Below the pieces are notes generated by a model that was not told where the DNA came from, searched no databases, and saw only the letters and a program-made list of their open reading frames with translations. From positions 1,284,584 to 1,348,583 of the forward strand of contig OX457053.1 in NCBI GenBank assembly GCA_949752735.1: a DNA stretch of 64,000 nucleotides, in the 5' to 3' direction. The position numbers and the translations under genes were made by a program. The DNA comes from Lumbricus terrestris. Taxonomy: Eukaryota > Annelida > Clitellata > Crassiclitellata > Lumbricidae. Shown here one piece after another: positions 23,276 to 33,792 of this stretch (position 1 is the stretch's first letter; every line of letters starts with the position of its first letter).

Positions 23276-26200
23276 CTAGTCATCCATGGAAGACTGACTA
23301 CCACTTCGTCGACTGGGACTTTCGACGGCATTGTCCCTCATGGACGTAGGTAAACCTCCGAGGTGTTCCCTTATAGCAGGAAACCTCCGACACACTCTTT
23401 CCAGGTCGAGGTCGAGTGAGGAGTCACTGTCATCCTCCTCTTCCTTTAGCCAACTGTCACCACTCATCACAGGCCAGATCTTGTCCTCAGCCTGCTGCTT
23501 CCGCTCCACCAACATGTCTTTGTCCAAAGCGTTCCCGGTGTTCACGTTTTCCTCCGGCAGTACCGTGGGTACCACCTCTCTACTCACAGCATACTTGGCG
23601 TCTTTATCCGAAGCGTTCCAGGTGTTATCTTTTTCCGCCGGCAGTACCGTGGGTCCAACCACGTCTTTTTCCAAAGCGTTCCAGGTGTTAACGTTTTCCT
23701 CCGGCAGTACCGTGGGTTGACGTGTCGTTCCTATTCTTGACGGAATCTGTCGACCATACTCTGACTTCTGTGTCATCAGATTCTTAGTGACTTGTAATAC
23801 TGTCACTCGTTCCAACAGGCATTCAGTACTTTGCCTCACCGTGGTGTCCTCGTTTCCCACGTTCATCATCCTGACCCAGACCACTGACTCTTTTCCAGGG
23901 ATCAGGGTTCGCCCAACTACCAATCCTTTGGATAATTCCTTAGGGGTAGTGACCCAGTCCTCTGTATCGACTCGCAGATGCGGATACACCACCGAAACCA
24001 GTACATCCATTTCACATCTGGCCGGTATTACTGTGTCGTGTCGGATCATAATTTTCCTGCACCTGAGTTCTGCAGATGTAGTTTTCAGCGGTACGTTCAG
24101 TTCACCCAGGCGAACACAATGACCAGCGAAGTTCCAGCTCGCCTGATTGGCTTCAAGCCACGACAGCCCCAAGATGACTTCCGTCACTTGGTCCGTCACC
24201 AGACAAGGCAGCGGAAAGGATTTCCTGCCAATGTGAATGGTCAACATGGCTTCACCTTCCACTCGGATCTCGCTCCCGTTCGCGGCTAGCAGTCGTTGCT
24301 CTGACGGTACCACTTTACTCCCTGGCACGAAGCATTTCGGCACCAGCGACATCTCGCTGCCTGAGTCAAGAAGACATTGACGTCTTACTCCATTCAAGCG
24401 TGTGACGATGTACGCCATACTGCTTCCTTTCACCAGTCGGTTTTGTGACGGTTCCGGGAAAGGTTCAGTGCTCACTGGATCTCCAGCAGCTTCTGTTCTC
24501 AGCTGCGGACAATTCCTGCGGATATGTCCTCTTTTGTGGCACAGGAAACATTCGCGTTTGTCGGTCCACCAACCACCTGGTTGAAATCCTTGCCTCTGGA
24601 ACGGTCCATTGTTTGTCCGGTCCGAACGATTCCATCGCTCGTAGGGTTTATTCGCAACAAACCCCGACTCTGACTTCGGCTTGAGCTGACCGAGTTCCTT
24701 GGTCAGAGTCTCAAGTTGACGTTCCAGGTCGACCATCCGCTGATCTTGTGGATCCCCGACTACCGGAGTCGTTTTATCGAACCTGGTAGCTTTCACTCTA
24801 CCATGTCTCTGTTCCACGTTACCACCAGACGTTGACTGGCGACCGTATGCTTCCAACCGGACAGCATGTTTGTACGCGGTCTCAAGATCAACCGGTTCTC
24901 TTTCTCGTACCTTCTGAGCCAAGTCTTGATTCGTCAAAGCGTCGATGAAGGCATCACAAGCGATCGACTCTACGACGTCATTTGTCGGTCCAGGATATGC
25001 TAATACCATCAATCGCCTGATCTCTTGCACAACATTGCTCAACGTCTCAGACTGACCCTGTCGATATGTCCGTAGCTTGGTTCGGAAGAGATTCGTTTGA
25101 TTCTCTGAACCATACCTCGCCTTTAACTTTTCCACCAGACCCTGCCAAGACACGTTCTGCTGGGCACCCATGTCCCACAACAATTGTGACGCCGGCCCTG
25201 TGAGAGCACACATGAGCTGGTCAGATTTTTCCCTGTCGCTCCAATTGTTGCATCTGGCGCAGACTTCAAACTTGGCTAGAAAAGCAGCGATCGCTGTCTT
25301 CCCGTCATACTTTTCAAGTTTAATCCGGATCCCACGGTCTACTGGAACTCTGGTTCTCGTCTGACTGGCAGAACGTTGACGTGTTCTGTCGTCAGCGGAA
25401 CTCCGTCGAGGTGAATCGCTATCATCGCTCGATTCATCCTCTGCCCCGATCCGTGATCCGACGCGTTGCTTCACACGAGTCTGTTCTCTGGCAACTCCTC
25501 TGTCCCTGTGTCCTCTTGCCTTGACGGGAGACCGAATACTTTCACCCGACGAATTGTTATCGTCGCTTAACACCACTGCCACACGTCGTTGTCCTTGGTC
25601 TTTCTTCTTTAGAATAGACCGACTTGACGACGGGTCAGTACGCTGTGTCGGCACCGTGATTTTCACTTTACGTTTTGCCTGACGATGATGCCTTTCATCA
25701 GTCGTCCTTGTTCTCTGCTCATCCGGATCCGTTTGTGTGGATGCATCGTCAGATGACACCACTTTTCCCTTCACCCTGACATCCTGTTGCACCAGTCGTC
25801 TGACTTTAGGAGAATTACCATGCCGTGATTGTAACACTCGTTGCTCTGGTAATGCACTCTGTCGTACCGTTTCTTTACTGACTTTATTTTGTTTCGCTTT
25901 TTCAGGAAGTCTTACCATCGGCTGTGGCGACGACTCCTGCCTCCGTTCACGAGAAGCTGACAAGGCCTGCACTTGCTGAGTGAGCAGAGTCAAGCATTCC
26001 CGGAGAACTGACAGTTCATTCTTCACGTCGACATCCACACCATTCCCTGAGACGCTCTCAATCGTCTCCAGTCGAGGAACATGCCTGCGAGATGCACCAG
26101 CACTTCGACTCGACCTTTCTTTCACGGAGAGTACCTCCACACATCGCTCAGGTAACCGGTACACATCCCTGTCAGGACAAGACGGGACTACACGTTCAGA

Positions 26201-27190
26201 ACACACGGGTCTGCTGTCTCGAACAGCTTCAGAAACTCGTGGAACAGAACGGAGCCAATGCTCAACACCAGCAACAGAAGAAGAAGTCTTAAAACGGTCG
26301 CGAACCAATTCAGCTTCAACTTCTAGATCAACAAACTCCCTTGAGTCACCAGTAGCGAGATCAAAAGGCACAGCTACATCAGATTGAGCAAAACCACCAG
26401 CTACGTTCAAATCAGGCCAACAAATTTTTGGACGAGCGCCAAAGTACTCACAATCAGGTCGAGAAACATCCATGGAAAGATTCTCGGTTGAAAAATCAAC
26501 ATTCAAAGGCGGAAAAGGGACAGTGCGTACCTCAGAAGTTTCTACCCCACTTCTGGTACCACTTTGTGGCGTCCGACCCTCACCAGACAACGCCTGCGCC
26601 GCTTCTCTCTTGCCCTCGGCCGCAAGCGCCTCTGTATGACCGGGTCGGTCTTTCTCGGTGGCCCCTGCACCAACAAGAGTCTCTGACAGCCCAAGACCCG
26701 AGAGACCCGCGCTCTTACCAGGATTGCCTGGATCTCCCGAGTCGCTGTCTGCGCCGTGCGCGCCGTTATCACTTTCACTGACGGTCGAAGAAGCCCCTGA
26801 TACCGACGCCTGCGACCGGGTGTGCAGCGCCGTATCGTCGGACCCGCTCTCTGCCGAGTCCGCGGTCGCCGAGTAGGCGACGTCCTGAGATGGAGGATGG
26901 CCGACTCCCAACACAGGGTCCGTTGTCCCACCGGCAGAGCGGCCTCGCCGTGCGCCGCCCGTCGCGCCTTCGGTCCTTGTCTTCTTGCCCTGTTCGTCTT
27001 GACTCTTGCGCACCATGCTGCACTTGGCGGCCACTGAGCCCTCGCCACCAACGGGGACTACTGAGCGCATGCCCTGTCCCGTCGCCCACAGTGACTGAAA
27101 CCATGACCATTCCAGCGGCCCGAGGCCGAGGATGCGCCACGACCGTGCTCCCATCTGGATAACAGTGAATTCCACGGAGAGACGGCTCAC
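23276..27190 (-). CDS. Retrotransposon Gag-protease polyprotein, 1304 residues
   Basis: Residues 1-209 come from the LTR and are Ser/Gly-rich. About 210-620 is charged and low complexity. About 620-785 matches the retrotransposon gag capsid domain (KYDGKTAIAAFLAKFE, DAFIDALTNQDLAQKVRE). A CX2CX4HX4C zinc knuckle (CFLCHKRGHIRRNC) lies near 880. An aspartic protease follows, with active site LLDSGSEMSLVP near 941 and VILGLSWLEAN near 1005. Near the C-terminus, PTVLPEENVNTWNALEKD-like units occur three times. No pol domain follows the stop. The first in-frame Met beyond the primer site is about residue 240, an alternative start. The frame is fully open, in keeping with a young copy. Confidence 0.92.
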   Translation of the reverse strand: MSRLSVEFTVIQMGARSWRILGLGPLEWSWFQSLWATGQGMRSVVPVGGEGSVAAKCSMVRKSQDEQGKKTRTEGATGGARRGRSAGGTTDPVLGVGHPPSQDVAYSATADSAESGSDDTALHTRSQASVSGASSTVSESDNGAHGADSDSGDPGNPGKSAGLSGLGLSETLVGAGATEKDRPGHTEALAAEGKREAAQALSGEGRTPQSGTRSGVETSEVRTVPFPPLNVDFSTENLSMDVSRPDCEYFGARPKICWPDLNVAGGFAQSDVAVPFDLATGDSREFVDLEVEAELVRDRFKTSSSVAGVEHWLRSVPRVSEAVRDSRPVCSERVVPSCPDRDVYRLPERCVEVLSVKERSSRSAGASRRHVPRLETIESVSGNGVDVDVKNELSVLRECLTLLTQQVQALSASRERRQESSPQPMVRLPEKAKQNKVSKETVRQSALPEQRVLQSRHGNSPKVRRLVQQDVRVKGKVVSSDDASTQTDPDEQRTRTTDERHHRQAKRKVKITVPTQRTDPSSSRSILKKKDQGQRRVAVVLSDDNNSSGESIRSPVKARGHRDRGVAREQTRVKQRVGSRIGAEDESSDDSDSPRRSSADDRTRQRSASQTRTRVPVDRGIRIKLEKYDGKTAIAAFLAKFEVCARCNNWSDREKSDQLMCALTGPASQLLWDMGAQQNVSWQGLVEKLKARYGSENQTNLFRTKLRTYRQGQSETLSNVVQEIRRLMVLAYPGPTNDVVESIACDAFIDALTNQDLAQKVREREPVDLETAYKHAVRLEAYGRQSTSGGNVEQRHGRVKATRFDKTTPVVGDPQDQRMVDLERQLETLTKELGQLKPKSESGFVANKPYERWNRSDRTNNGPFQRQGFQPGGWWTDKRECFLCHKRGHIRRNCPQLRTEAAGDPVSTEPFPEPSQNRLVKGSSMAYIVTRLNGVRRQCLLDSGSEMSLVPKCFVPGSKVVPSEQRLLAANGSEIRVEGEAMLTIHIGRKSFPLPCLVTDQVTEVILGLSWLEANQASWNFAGHCVRLGELNVPLKTTSAELRCRKIMIRHDTVIPARCEMDVLVSVVYPHLRVDTEDWVTTPKELSKGLVVGRTLIPGKESVVWVRMMNVGNEDTTVRQSTECLLERVTVLQVTKNLMTQKSEYGRQIPSRIGTTRQPTVLPEENVNTWNALEKDVVGPTVLPAEKDNTWNASDKDAKYAVSREVVPTVLPEENVNTGNALDKDMLVERKQQAEDKIWPVMSGDSWLKEEEDDSDSSLDLDLERVCRRFPAIREHLGGLPTSMRDNAVESPSRRSGSQSSMDD
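26545..26561 (-). other. Primer binding site matching the 3' end of tRNA-Leu
   Basis: The minus strand reads TGGTACCAGAAGTGGGG, three bases after the 5' LTR. Its complement ends CCCCACTTCTGGTACCA, close to tRNA-Leu(UAA) acceptor ends in animals. The gag ORF reads straight through it. Confidence 0.82.
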
Positions 27191-28460
27191 GCTGCGTCCA
27201 CGCTACCGGGCAGAGTCGAGCTGAAGCCCGGCAGCGATCGAGACCGGCAGCGGCCGAACTCCCAACTCCACACACGTAGTCTGTTACTGGAACACGCGCC
27301 GCCGCCGTGTACCAAGTACGCGGCGCGCTTCCCGAGTGCTCGCCTCACTCGTCCACCGATCAACAGCGATAACCGGCCTTCCCCGAGACTTGGTCTTCTC
27401 GGCCGCTCGGAAGAGCGGGGTAGTGGATGCTGGTCTGTTTCCCGTAGAAACGGACAAAAATAAAAGACCTGGCGGTCTTGGGGGAACAGGTAACGGGTAA
27501 CCCCGTCTCCGAAGAGACTTATTAATTCTGTATATTCTACTGGCGCCGTTCGCCCTAACTCAACAGTTACGGACCTCAGGTAAAAACCCTTCAATAACAC
27601 TTGGTCTTTACTCTCAGAATTTACTCTGCTTCCCTTGCTCCTCTACCCGAGGGGAGCGATAACTCTCTACCGTACCAATATATATTACCCGAAGAACTTG
27701 GTGCCCCTGCTTTACTAATTCGAGCGTATATCACCGAGGCGTCGGCTTCATGCGCCCCGTGGAGTCACCACTCTCCACCCGTAACCTTCGCGTTACGCTC
27801 AAAAGACTCTCAACGATCGCTAAGACAGCAAGATCGTGAATGCAACACGTAGATTCCCTGGCAGGAAGGAGCCCAACCCAAGTCCTGCAGAATCACCAAC
27901 ACGTGTAGCCAAACAGTAACCGGATACTTCACCAGGGGATTTCACCCTATACAATGTAACACTTCCGCAGACCAACGGAGCTGCGGCGCCTCCGGCCTTG
28001 TAACCGTACCCCTGAAACAGAAGATTGAACCCCTAGAGATCGATGACTGAGTAACGAACCCCGACAGATCGTCCACCTGAGCTCTCACAACTGCGTATAT
28101 CAGGATCGCCCAATCATGTTCAAATGGCTACAGCCAATCCTGTCGAGACAGTAGAACACAACCGATTTAACTATGAACGAATTCACGAACACAGTACGTA
28201 TGGAGTAGTCGGCAACTACTCCACGTTATAAGCAACGCACCGTGTGGCAGGCTTTATTCCACCGGCAACACGCTATGCTTTGGCTTAAACGTGGACATCG
28301 GTCTTCCGTATACAATGACCGAAACCTAAATTTTAACGAAACCGGTTTCAGTTTCTTTTCTACTAAGCCAAATGGCTACCTAACGAGAGTCAGGGTTACT
28401 CCCGCTATTTACCCACAAGTTATCTTTTACGTGTACTTGTCTTGTGGCCTGTCCGCCACA
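26565..28460 (-). repeat. 5' LTR (relative to element transcription)
   Basis: 1896 bp, TG...CA ended on either strand with the TGTGGCG/CGCCACA inverted pair. It contains the first 209 codons of the gag-protease ORF. Confidence 0.95.
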
Positions 28461-28517
28461 TTATGATTTAAATTCTCGGTAACTTCAACTTTTAAAAGCC
28501 TATGTTAGGCTACTTAC

Positions 28518-28584
28518 CCAGAAATACGGCGAACAGGACGGTTCGGCAAATGGATTTACGCTGCTGAGCAAAAAACTTGGCCAT
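28518..28584 (-). CDS. Gene A exon 1: start codon and first part of signal peptide
   Basis: The ATG is at 28584-28582 and 22 codons follow, plus one base, before a perfect GTAAGT donor at 28517-28512. The peptide starts MAKFFAQQ and turns hydrophobic (TVLFAVFL). Joined in phase 1 to exon 2 (ELTIISKCASSQ) it makes a normal signal peptide with likely cleavage near CASS. The paralogous exon at 61932-61863 differs by one inserted codon and several substitutions while keeping the frame. That is what a coding exon looks like, and it supports the call despite its size. Confidence 0.82.
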
Positions 28585-30348
28585 TGCTTAGCTGTGTCCA
28601 ACTGGAAAAATGTAAATTAAAATGCTTTCGATATCTCTATAAATAGTTGTTCTTTTTAGCATCTTAATCTTGAAAGTGTCAACAGGTTCCAACAGAATGT
28701 TACTATATATTCCCTTACGATATTTCCAGTATTGCCTTAGGCATTGTAGTAGATTCAACTCCGGGTTTGTGTTTACTCGGAACTCGGAAGTAAAGCACGA
28801 AGTAGGTTATAATAGGACTAATATAAGCGCCAGCATTAGGCTATAATTGTTTTTTTAAATAGACATTATTAGAAGGGCGGGTCGGTAACATAGCCTAATA
28901 TAATTATGTGTGCGGGTCACTTTAAATTTAGTACCGGTATGTTGAGTTTTTCTCTTCCGCCTCCTCCTCCGCAAGATCCTTTCATTTCCGAGACACTTCC
29001 GCTTGTCACGAACCCAAAAGTTCCCTTGATGAACTCCTCGGAAGCGCTTTCGATCGCTGCCATTTTAGTTTTCTTGCAGTGTCGCATTTGCAAAGTTGAT
29101 TCCATTGCTTTCCGTGACCTCAAAAAATGCTAAGTTGGAGTCCGAATTCATGTTTCCATTGCATACATCACTTCACTTATAGCAATTTCAACATTCTGGT
29201 CGCCATTTCCCCGCCATATTGGTTTTCTTCCAGTGCTACATATGTGTATTTGATTCCATTGCATGCCTAGAACCGTAACATCTTAATTTAAATTGCAAAA
29301 TTGTGTTCATATCACACAATACCCACTTAGAGTTGTTTTAAGCAATAGGCCGCCATTTTGGCCGCCATCTTGTTTTCCCATGCAACCGCTATAAATCAAA
29401 CTTTCTAACCGCGATTTTCGTTTTCAGAAGGGTCAAATTAGTCTAGGAAAGCATGTTATCGAATTGTTACATGATCTGCTTCTAACAGTGTCATTTCCAG
29501 ATTCCATGCCTTGTCCAATTGGCGGCCATCCTTTTTCCCGCCAAAATTAGACCACTTGCCGTGGTCCAATTTCTTGTAACTTTTAGTATGTTCAACACCA
29601 GACCCAAGATACCAGAAAATCAGTATAAGACGCCTTCCTACAAAATTTGGGGATCATTTCGTAGATTGACCCGACTATACAATCTTTTGAAGCAATTATA
29701 GGCCAGCATTTTGGCCGCCATCTTGTTTTCCCATGCAACCGCTATAAATCAAACTTTCTAACCACGAGTTTCGTTTTCAGGAGGGTCAAATTAGTCTAGA
29801 AAAGCATGTTAGCAAATTATTACATGATTTTCTTCCAACAGAACCATTTCCAGATTCCATGCCTTGTCCAATTGGCGGCCATCTTTTTTCCCGCCAAAAT
29901 TAGACCACTTGCCGTGGTCCGATTTCTTGTAACTTTTAGTATGTTCATCACCAGACCTATGACAACGGAAAATCGTCATAAAACGCTTTCTTGCAATTTT
30001 TGGGGGGTTCACCAAAGTTATTTCGTAGATTGATCCGACTATATCTCACTGTGCGCTTAGAAACTGGATGAAAACATGGAAATCTAAACACTTGAAGCTA
30101 TTAAATGAATGCCATGTGAATTTTGACAGCAGATAAATTATAATATAGGCTTTGAATAAGTTGAACGACTTCCTATAATAGGCAGCTGTTTCGCAGGAAT
30201 GCGAGTAAGCATTAGGCCTGGCCTAACGAAGAGAAATTAATCTCTATTAGCCTCGGTAGACCTATAACTGACCAGTCAGTCCACTTTCTAACGGTTTGAT
30301 TATCTAATTGACAGTCAATGGTCAGCCTAATTATAATTATACAGTTCG
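28585..30348. promoter_or_regulatory. 5' flank of gene A with tandem repeat and YY1-like motif cluster
   Basis: Two tandem units of about 352 bp (about 29347-29698 and 29699-30050). CCGCCAT(A/T/C)TT-type motifs occur near 29058, 29213, 29350, 29360, 29705 and 29715, with the opposite orientation at about 29520 and 29875. These fit the YY1 consensus. The flank nearest exon 1 and the part at 30060-30340 are conserved in gene B (61933-62030, 62870-63160), but the motif-rich repeat is not. Promoter role is inferred. Confidence 0.45.
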
Positions 30349-30685
30349 TTAGGATTCATGCAGGAGCCGAGCTATTTCAATTAACGCATTTCTTTGCTGT
30401 CGGACATTTGAATAATTATCTTCGGATGTTAGGCCTGTAGGACGTTTCTTATTTATTTGAAGAATTAGTTTCCCGCAGTCCTCCTTGCAATTAAGCGAAT
30501 AATAAGTTTTCTGTTTTGTTGTTGGCAACCGTGACATTGCACTTATCATCGCAGTACTGGAAATCGATCTTCATAATATTGTAGTAGACCTGCTTGACGT
30601 CGTTGCATCTGAGACTAAAACTGAACAAAGGCAATTCGAGTAGGCCAAAGCACAAAAGTTTTTTAAACGTTAGCCTATTTAGCAA
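30349..30685 (-). pseudogene. Unrecognised secreted-type ORF split by a frameshift
   Basis: The first frame (30685-30491) starts MLNRLTFKKLLCFGLLELPL, a signal-peptide-like stretch, then a Cys/Asn-rich segment (CNDVKQVYY, YCDDKCNVT). The second frame (30549-30349) continues with similar composition (NCKEDCGKLILQ). A one-base shift near 30500-30540 would join them. I do not recognise the family. It could be a decayed exon of a relative of genes A and B, or chance. Confidence 0.3.
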
Positions 30686-31127
30686 AAGAACAATTAGGCG
30701 GGAGATGGCTAAGCATAGGGCCTAATAGTCCCGCTGGATTTCACAATTGAACATCTCAAAATTGAAATTGAAAATAATTATGCAAATCCTAAAGAATCGA
30801 AAAGGATTATATAATTAAATGGTTATATCGTTCTTTATCATGGAGCCAATCGACTCAGTTACATGCAGCCTACATGTAGATGCTGGACGAAAATCTGAAT
30901 GTCTTTTAAATATAAATAAAATTATGTCCTTATATAGATTACTACCATAAGCTGAAAATGAAAGCGCAGAACAGAGAAGATTGGAGACGTCAAACATTCG
31001 AACCTGCCTAAGGGCAGAGCACGAAAAGAAGAAGATATAGATTACAGTCGTGATCGACCTTTAAAAACGACGGCGTAGGCCTAATGTATGGTATGCAGTT
31101 CAGCGAGCACAGGTAGCCCCGATAAAG

Positions 31128-31271
31128 AAAAATCAGATACAACAAATAACCTTCCTCCAATCAGTGCATTGACCCGCCATCTATTCGATGCATCAACAGA
31201 AATGCACTCATCTTCTGAGCAGCACGTGATGTTTGACCAACCAGTGTTGGTGATTTCTTCCCTGGAAATTT
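31128..31271 (-). pseudogene. Orphan exon-5-like lectin fragment, degenerate
   Basis: A third exon-5-type sequence preceded by TGTCAAAAG. It reads EEITNTGWSN, DECISVDASN and RWRVNALIGG, so it aligns with exon 5 of A and B. Both closing cysteines are gone: the position of GC is NA and VVCE is VVSD. No good donor follows. It lies between genes A and B with no other recognisable receptor exon nearby, so it looks like a relic of a third family member. Confidence 0.6.
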
Positions 31272-32186
31272 CTTTTGACATAGATAGGCTACTCGAGGAA
31301 ATTAGATAGCATGCTTATATGATGCTGAATTTTAATTAATTTATAATCTAATTTATAATAATTAAAAAATGAATATAAAATACGGAATACGGTAGCGCTA
31401 TCTGTGGGTCTCTCATTACGTTGCATCAAATATGTCATTGCTGTGCTCATGGGCGGAGTTTGGTTTCCGGTTTTTTTTGGCGGGGGGGCTAAAAACTTGG
31501 TCCAAAAGGCGCGGCGCCGAAAAAAATTAAAAAGGTTGATGACCTTTTTTAGTCGTCAAGTTCAAATCTCATGAAAATGACACTTTTTTAGTCATTAGTT
31601 GGAAGTGCTTGGGGGGGGCTAGGCCCGAAAAAATGGTGTCCGGACAATTCGTCGCCGGACAATTCGGAACGGACAATTCGGACCGGACAATTCGGAGACG
31701 GACAATTCGGACCGGACAATTCGGAGACGGACAATTGGGAGCGGACAATTTGGAGCGGACAATTCGGACCCGGACAATTCGGACCCGGACAATTCGGACC
31801 CGGACAATTCGAACCGGACAATTCGGACCGGACAATTCGGAGACGGACAATTTGGAGCGGACAATTCGGACCGGACAATTCGGACCGGACAATTCGGACT
31901 GGACAATTCGGAGACGGACAGTTCGGACCCGGACAATTCGGAGTGCATATAGAAATTGTGAGCCACTATAGGAGGCACTTACGGCGATCAAACTGTTATT
32001 TGTTTAAACCTATCATGGCAAACAGTGGCAAACAATCGTGTGAAGTAAAAGCATCAGAAAAATCAAAGACCAACGCCCTACGTCGATTGAAAACAGTGTG
32101 ACATTACAGTTCTATGATCTTCAAGACCCTAAATTCAAAAACTGAAATTAAGAAACTGAGATTAGTAGTTATAGGTCTATGCACTA

Positions 32187-33792
32187 GGGAAGAATGTCCT
32201 GCATTGGGACAATTTTTACATTTTAAGGCATATAATCTGTGTTAGTTGTAGTAGATGTATATTGTTGATATAGTACGAAACAGCAACGTTTCATGAACCG
32301 CAAATGATTTTATTGTAATTTTATCACTAGAATAAAGCCAAAATGTTTAGAATTTTCCTTTGTGAAAAATGTGTCTCAATCCAGGCCATGGCGTCCTGCA
32401 TTGGGGCAACGCATGTGGAGCATTGGGACAAACAACAGATCTGGCTCTAATCATATCTAGTAGAGTATAATAGATCATATTCCAGTTGACAATATCTAAA
32501 TGAGTGATTAGAGTAGATTAAACAATAATATTATCAAAAATTTAACCAATACGAACAAGCTTCCAATGACCCATGTAATCCTAATAGAAAATAGCCTTAC
32601 GGGTCAATTTAACACTCGAGTGCCCAAGGTATTTTTTGGTACACGAAGGCCCAAGGGGGGGTCCGCGCGGACCCCAGCGTTTTTATGGTAATATCTTGAG
32701 AAGGGATTGGAATATCGTTACAGAATTTAGTTCTACGTATTCCCAGATGAATTTGCAATCGATTGATGTATCTTAAACCACAATAACACCACCTGGTGTA
32801 AAATAATAGTGTAAAATCTCTTGATACACATTTTATGCTTGCTTGCGTCATTTACCGAAGGAAGTCTATCGTTTTCATGCTAAAATCTTGAGAAGGGATT
32901 GGAATATCATAACAGAATTTAGTTCTATGTAATCCAAAATGAATTTTCAGTCGACTGATGTATCTTATATCACAATAGCACCACCTGGTGCAAAATAATA
33001 GTGTAAAAATCTCATGATACACAGTATAATGCTTGCTTGCGTCATTTACCGAAGGAAGAGCAGAAAATCTTGCGGTACCCTTAGTATACGATGTGGTTGT
33101 GGGGTACAGGGTTGGACAATACTCACGCAAAATATACCATTCGATGCCCAAATGGTTGCTCTAGGAATACCTAAAAGCATTTTTGCATATCTATAACCGT
33201 TAAAAAGTTATCCGGAAAAAACGGGCCTGGGGTCCGGTCGGACCCCCCCTTGGGCACTCGAGGGTTAAAGTGAGTGCAACGTAACATATATTTACCCATC
33301 CTGATAGCCTTCTGATGCACACAATATACAGTAAAACCATTTAAGTTTAATTTCATAGGATGAATTTCCTGCATTTGGGATAGTCCCAATGCAGGCCATG
33401 TGCGCATGTCCCAATGCAGGCCATCAATGGCCAGGGCACTACTTTTGAGATAATAAAAAATGTACTCAATGAATTATCCCCAAATTTCACCATAGGCTTT
33501 GCAATATACTGCCCTAAACAGTTTACTTGTAGTTTAAGCTAAATTAGCACTGGGCATTTAATGCAGTGGTTGAGACTGAGTGAGTAAAAAAAAAATATTT
33601 TCACCCCAAAAATTAAAAATTCCAAAATCTCTGTAAAACGTCTTTCTTATTGCAGGATAAGACGTTTGATCATGACCCCACATCAAATACGTACCCTGGT
33701 TATTTCCACACGCGATAATATAATTATAGAGACGACTTCTGTACCACCACTGTCCCAATGCAGGACCTGTCCCAAACCTGGACATTCTCCCC
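32187..33792. mobile_element. Nested inverted-repeat element flanked by a 14-bp direct repeat
   Basis: Ends GGGAAGAATGTCC and GGACATTCTCCCC; flanks AGGTCTATGCACTA at 32173-32186 and 33793-33806. The motif TCCTGCATTGGGAC or its complement recurs near both ends (about 32197, 32394, 33383, 33411, 33754). No transposase seen. Confidence 0.7.
32613..33264. mobile_element. piggyBac-like MITE (TTAA target)
   Basis: Flanked by TTAA (32609-32612, 33265-33268), inverted ends CACTCGAGTGCCCAAGG and CCTTGGGCACTCGAGGG. It contains a tandem duplication of about 190 bp (about 32690-32868 and 32880-33058). Confidence 0.85.

Larger units (their letters stand above)
19711..28460 (-). mobile_element. LTR retrotransposon, gag-protease only, in intron 1 of gene A
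   Basis: 8750 bp, coding strand minus. Both LTRs are 1896 bp, start TGTGGCG and end CGCCACA. A 4-bp duplication TTAT flanks the element. In coding order: 5' LTR, tRNA-Leu-type primer site, gag-protease ORF, 1.67 kb non-coding part with a hairpin array, purine tract, 3' LTR. Reverse transcriptase, RNase H and integrase are absent, so it must move with help from another element. I saw only one base difference between the LTRs (21135 T, 27989 C), so insertion was recent. The right end is 57 bp from the exon 1 splice donor of gene A. Confidence 0.95.
995..28584 (-). pseudogene. Gene A: two-domain C-type-lectin-like membrane receptor, exon 4 interrupted by a transposon
   Basis: Eight coding exons on the minus strand: 28584-28518, 18646-18368, 17398-17279, 13631-10240 (with insertion), 7065-6922, 5139-4990, 1503-1419 and 1145-995. 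Excluding the 3.15-kb transposon and its TA duplication, the frame is open for 412 residues and ends in TGA. Layout: signal peptide (1 to about 30), lectin-like domain 1 (about 35-155), lectin-like domain 2 (156-284), Ser/Thr-rich stalk (285-334), transmembrane helix (about 335-357), tail (358-412) with Tyr379, Tyr395 and Tyr404. Introns 1-6 are phase 1 and intron 7 is phase 2, exactly as in gene B. By family this is a type I cell-surface receptor that could signal through phosphotyrosine; the ligand is unknown. Neither domain shows the EPN/QPD or WND calcium-sugar motifs, so classical glycan binding is doubtful. The insertion in exon 4 should destroy domain 2 unless it is spliced out or is absent from some haplotypes. 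Confidence 0.8.

Noticed and set aside
31569..31991. ORFs of NCPVRIV and GQFGPDN repeats on both strands (also 34588-35243)
   Set aside because: They come from the GGACAATTCGGA arrays of a foldback element; all frames are open because the unit lacks stops.
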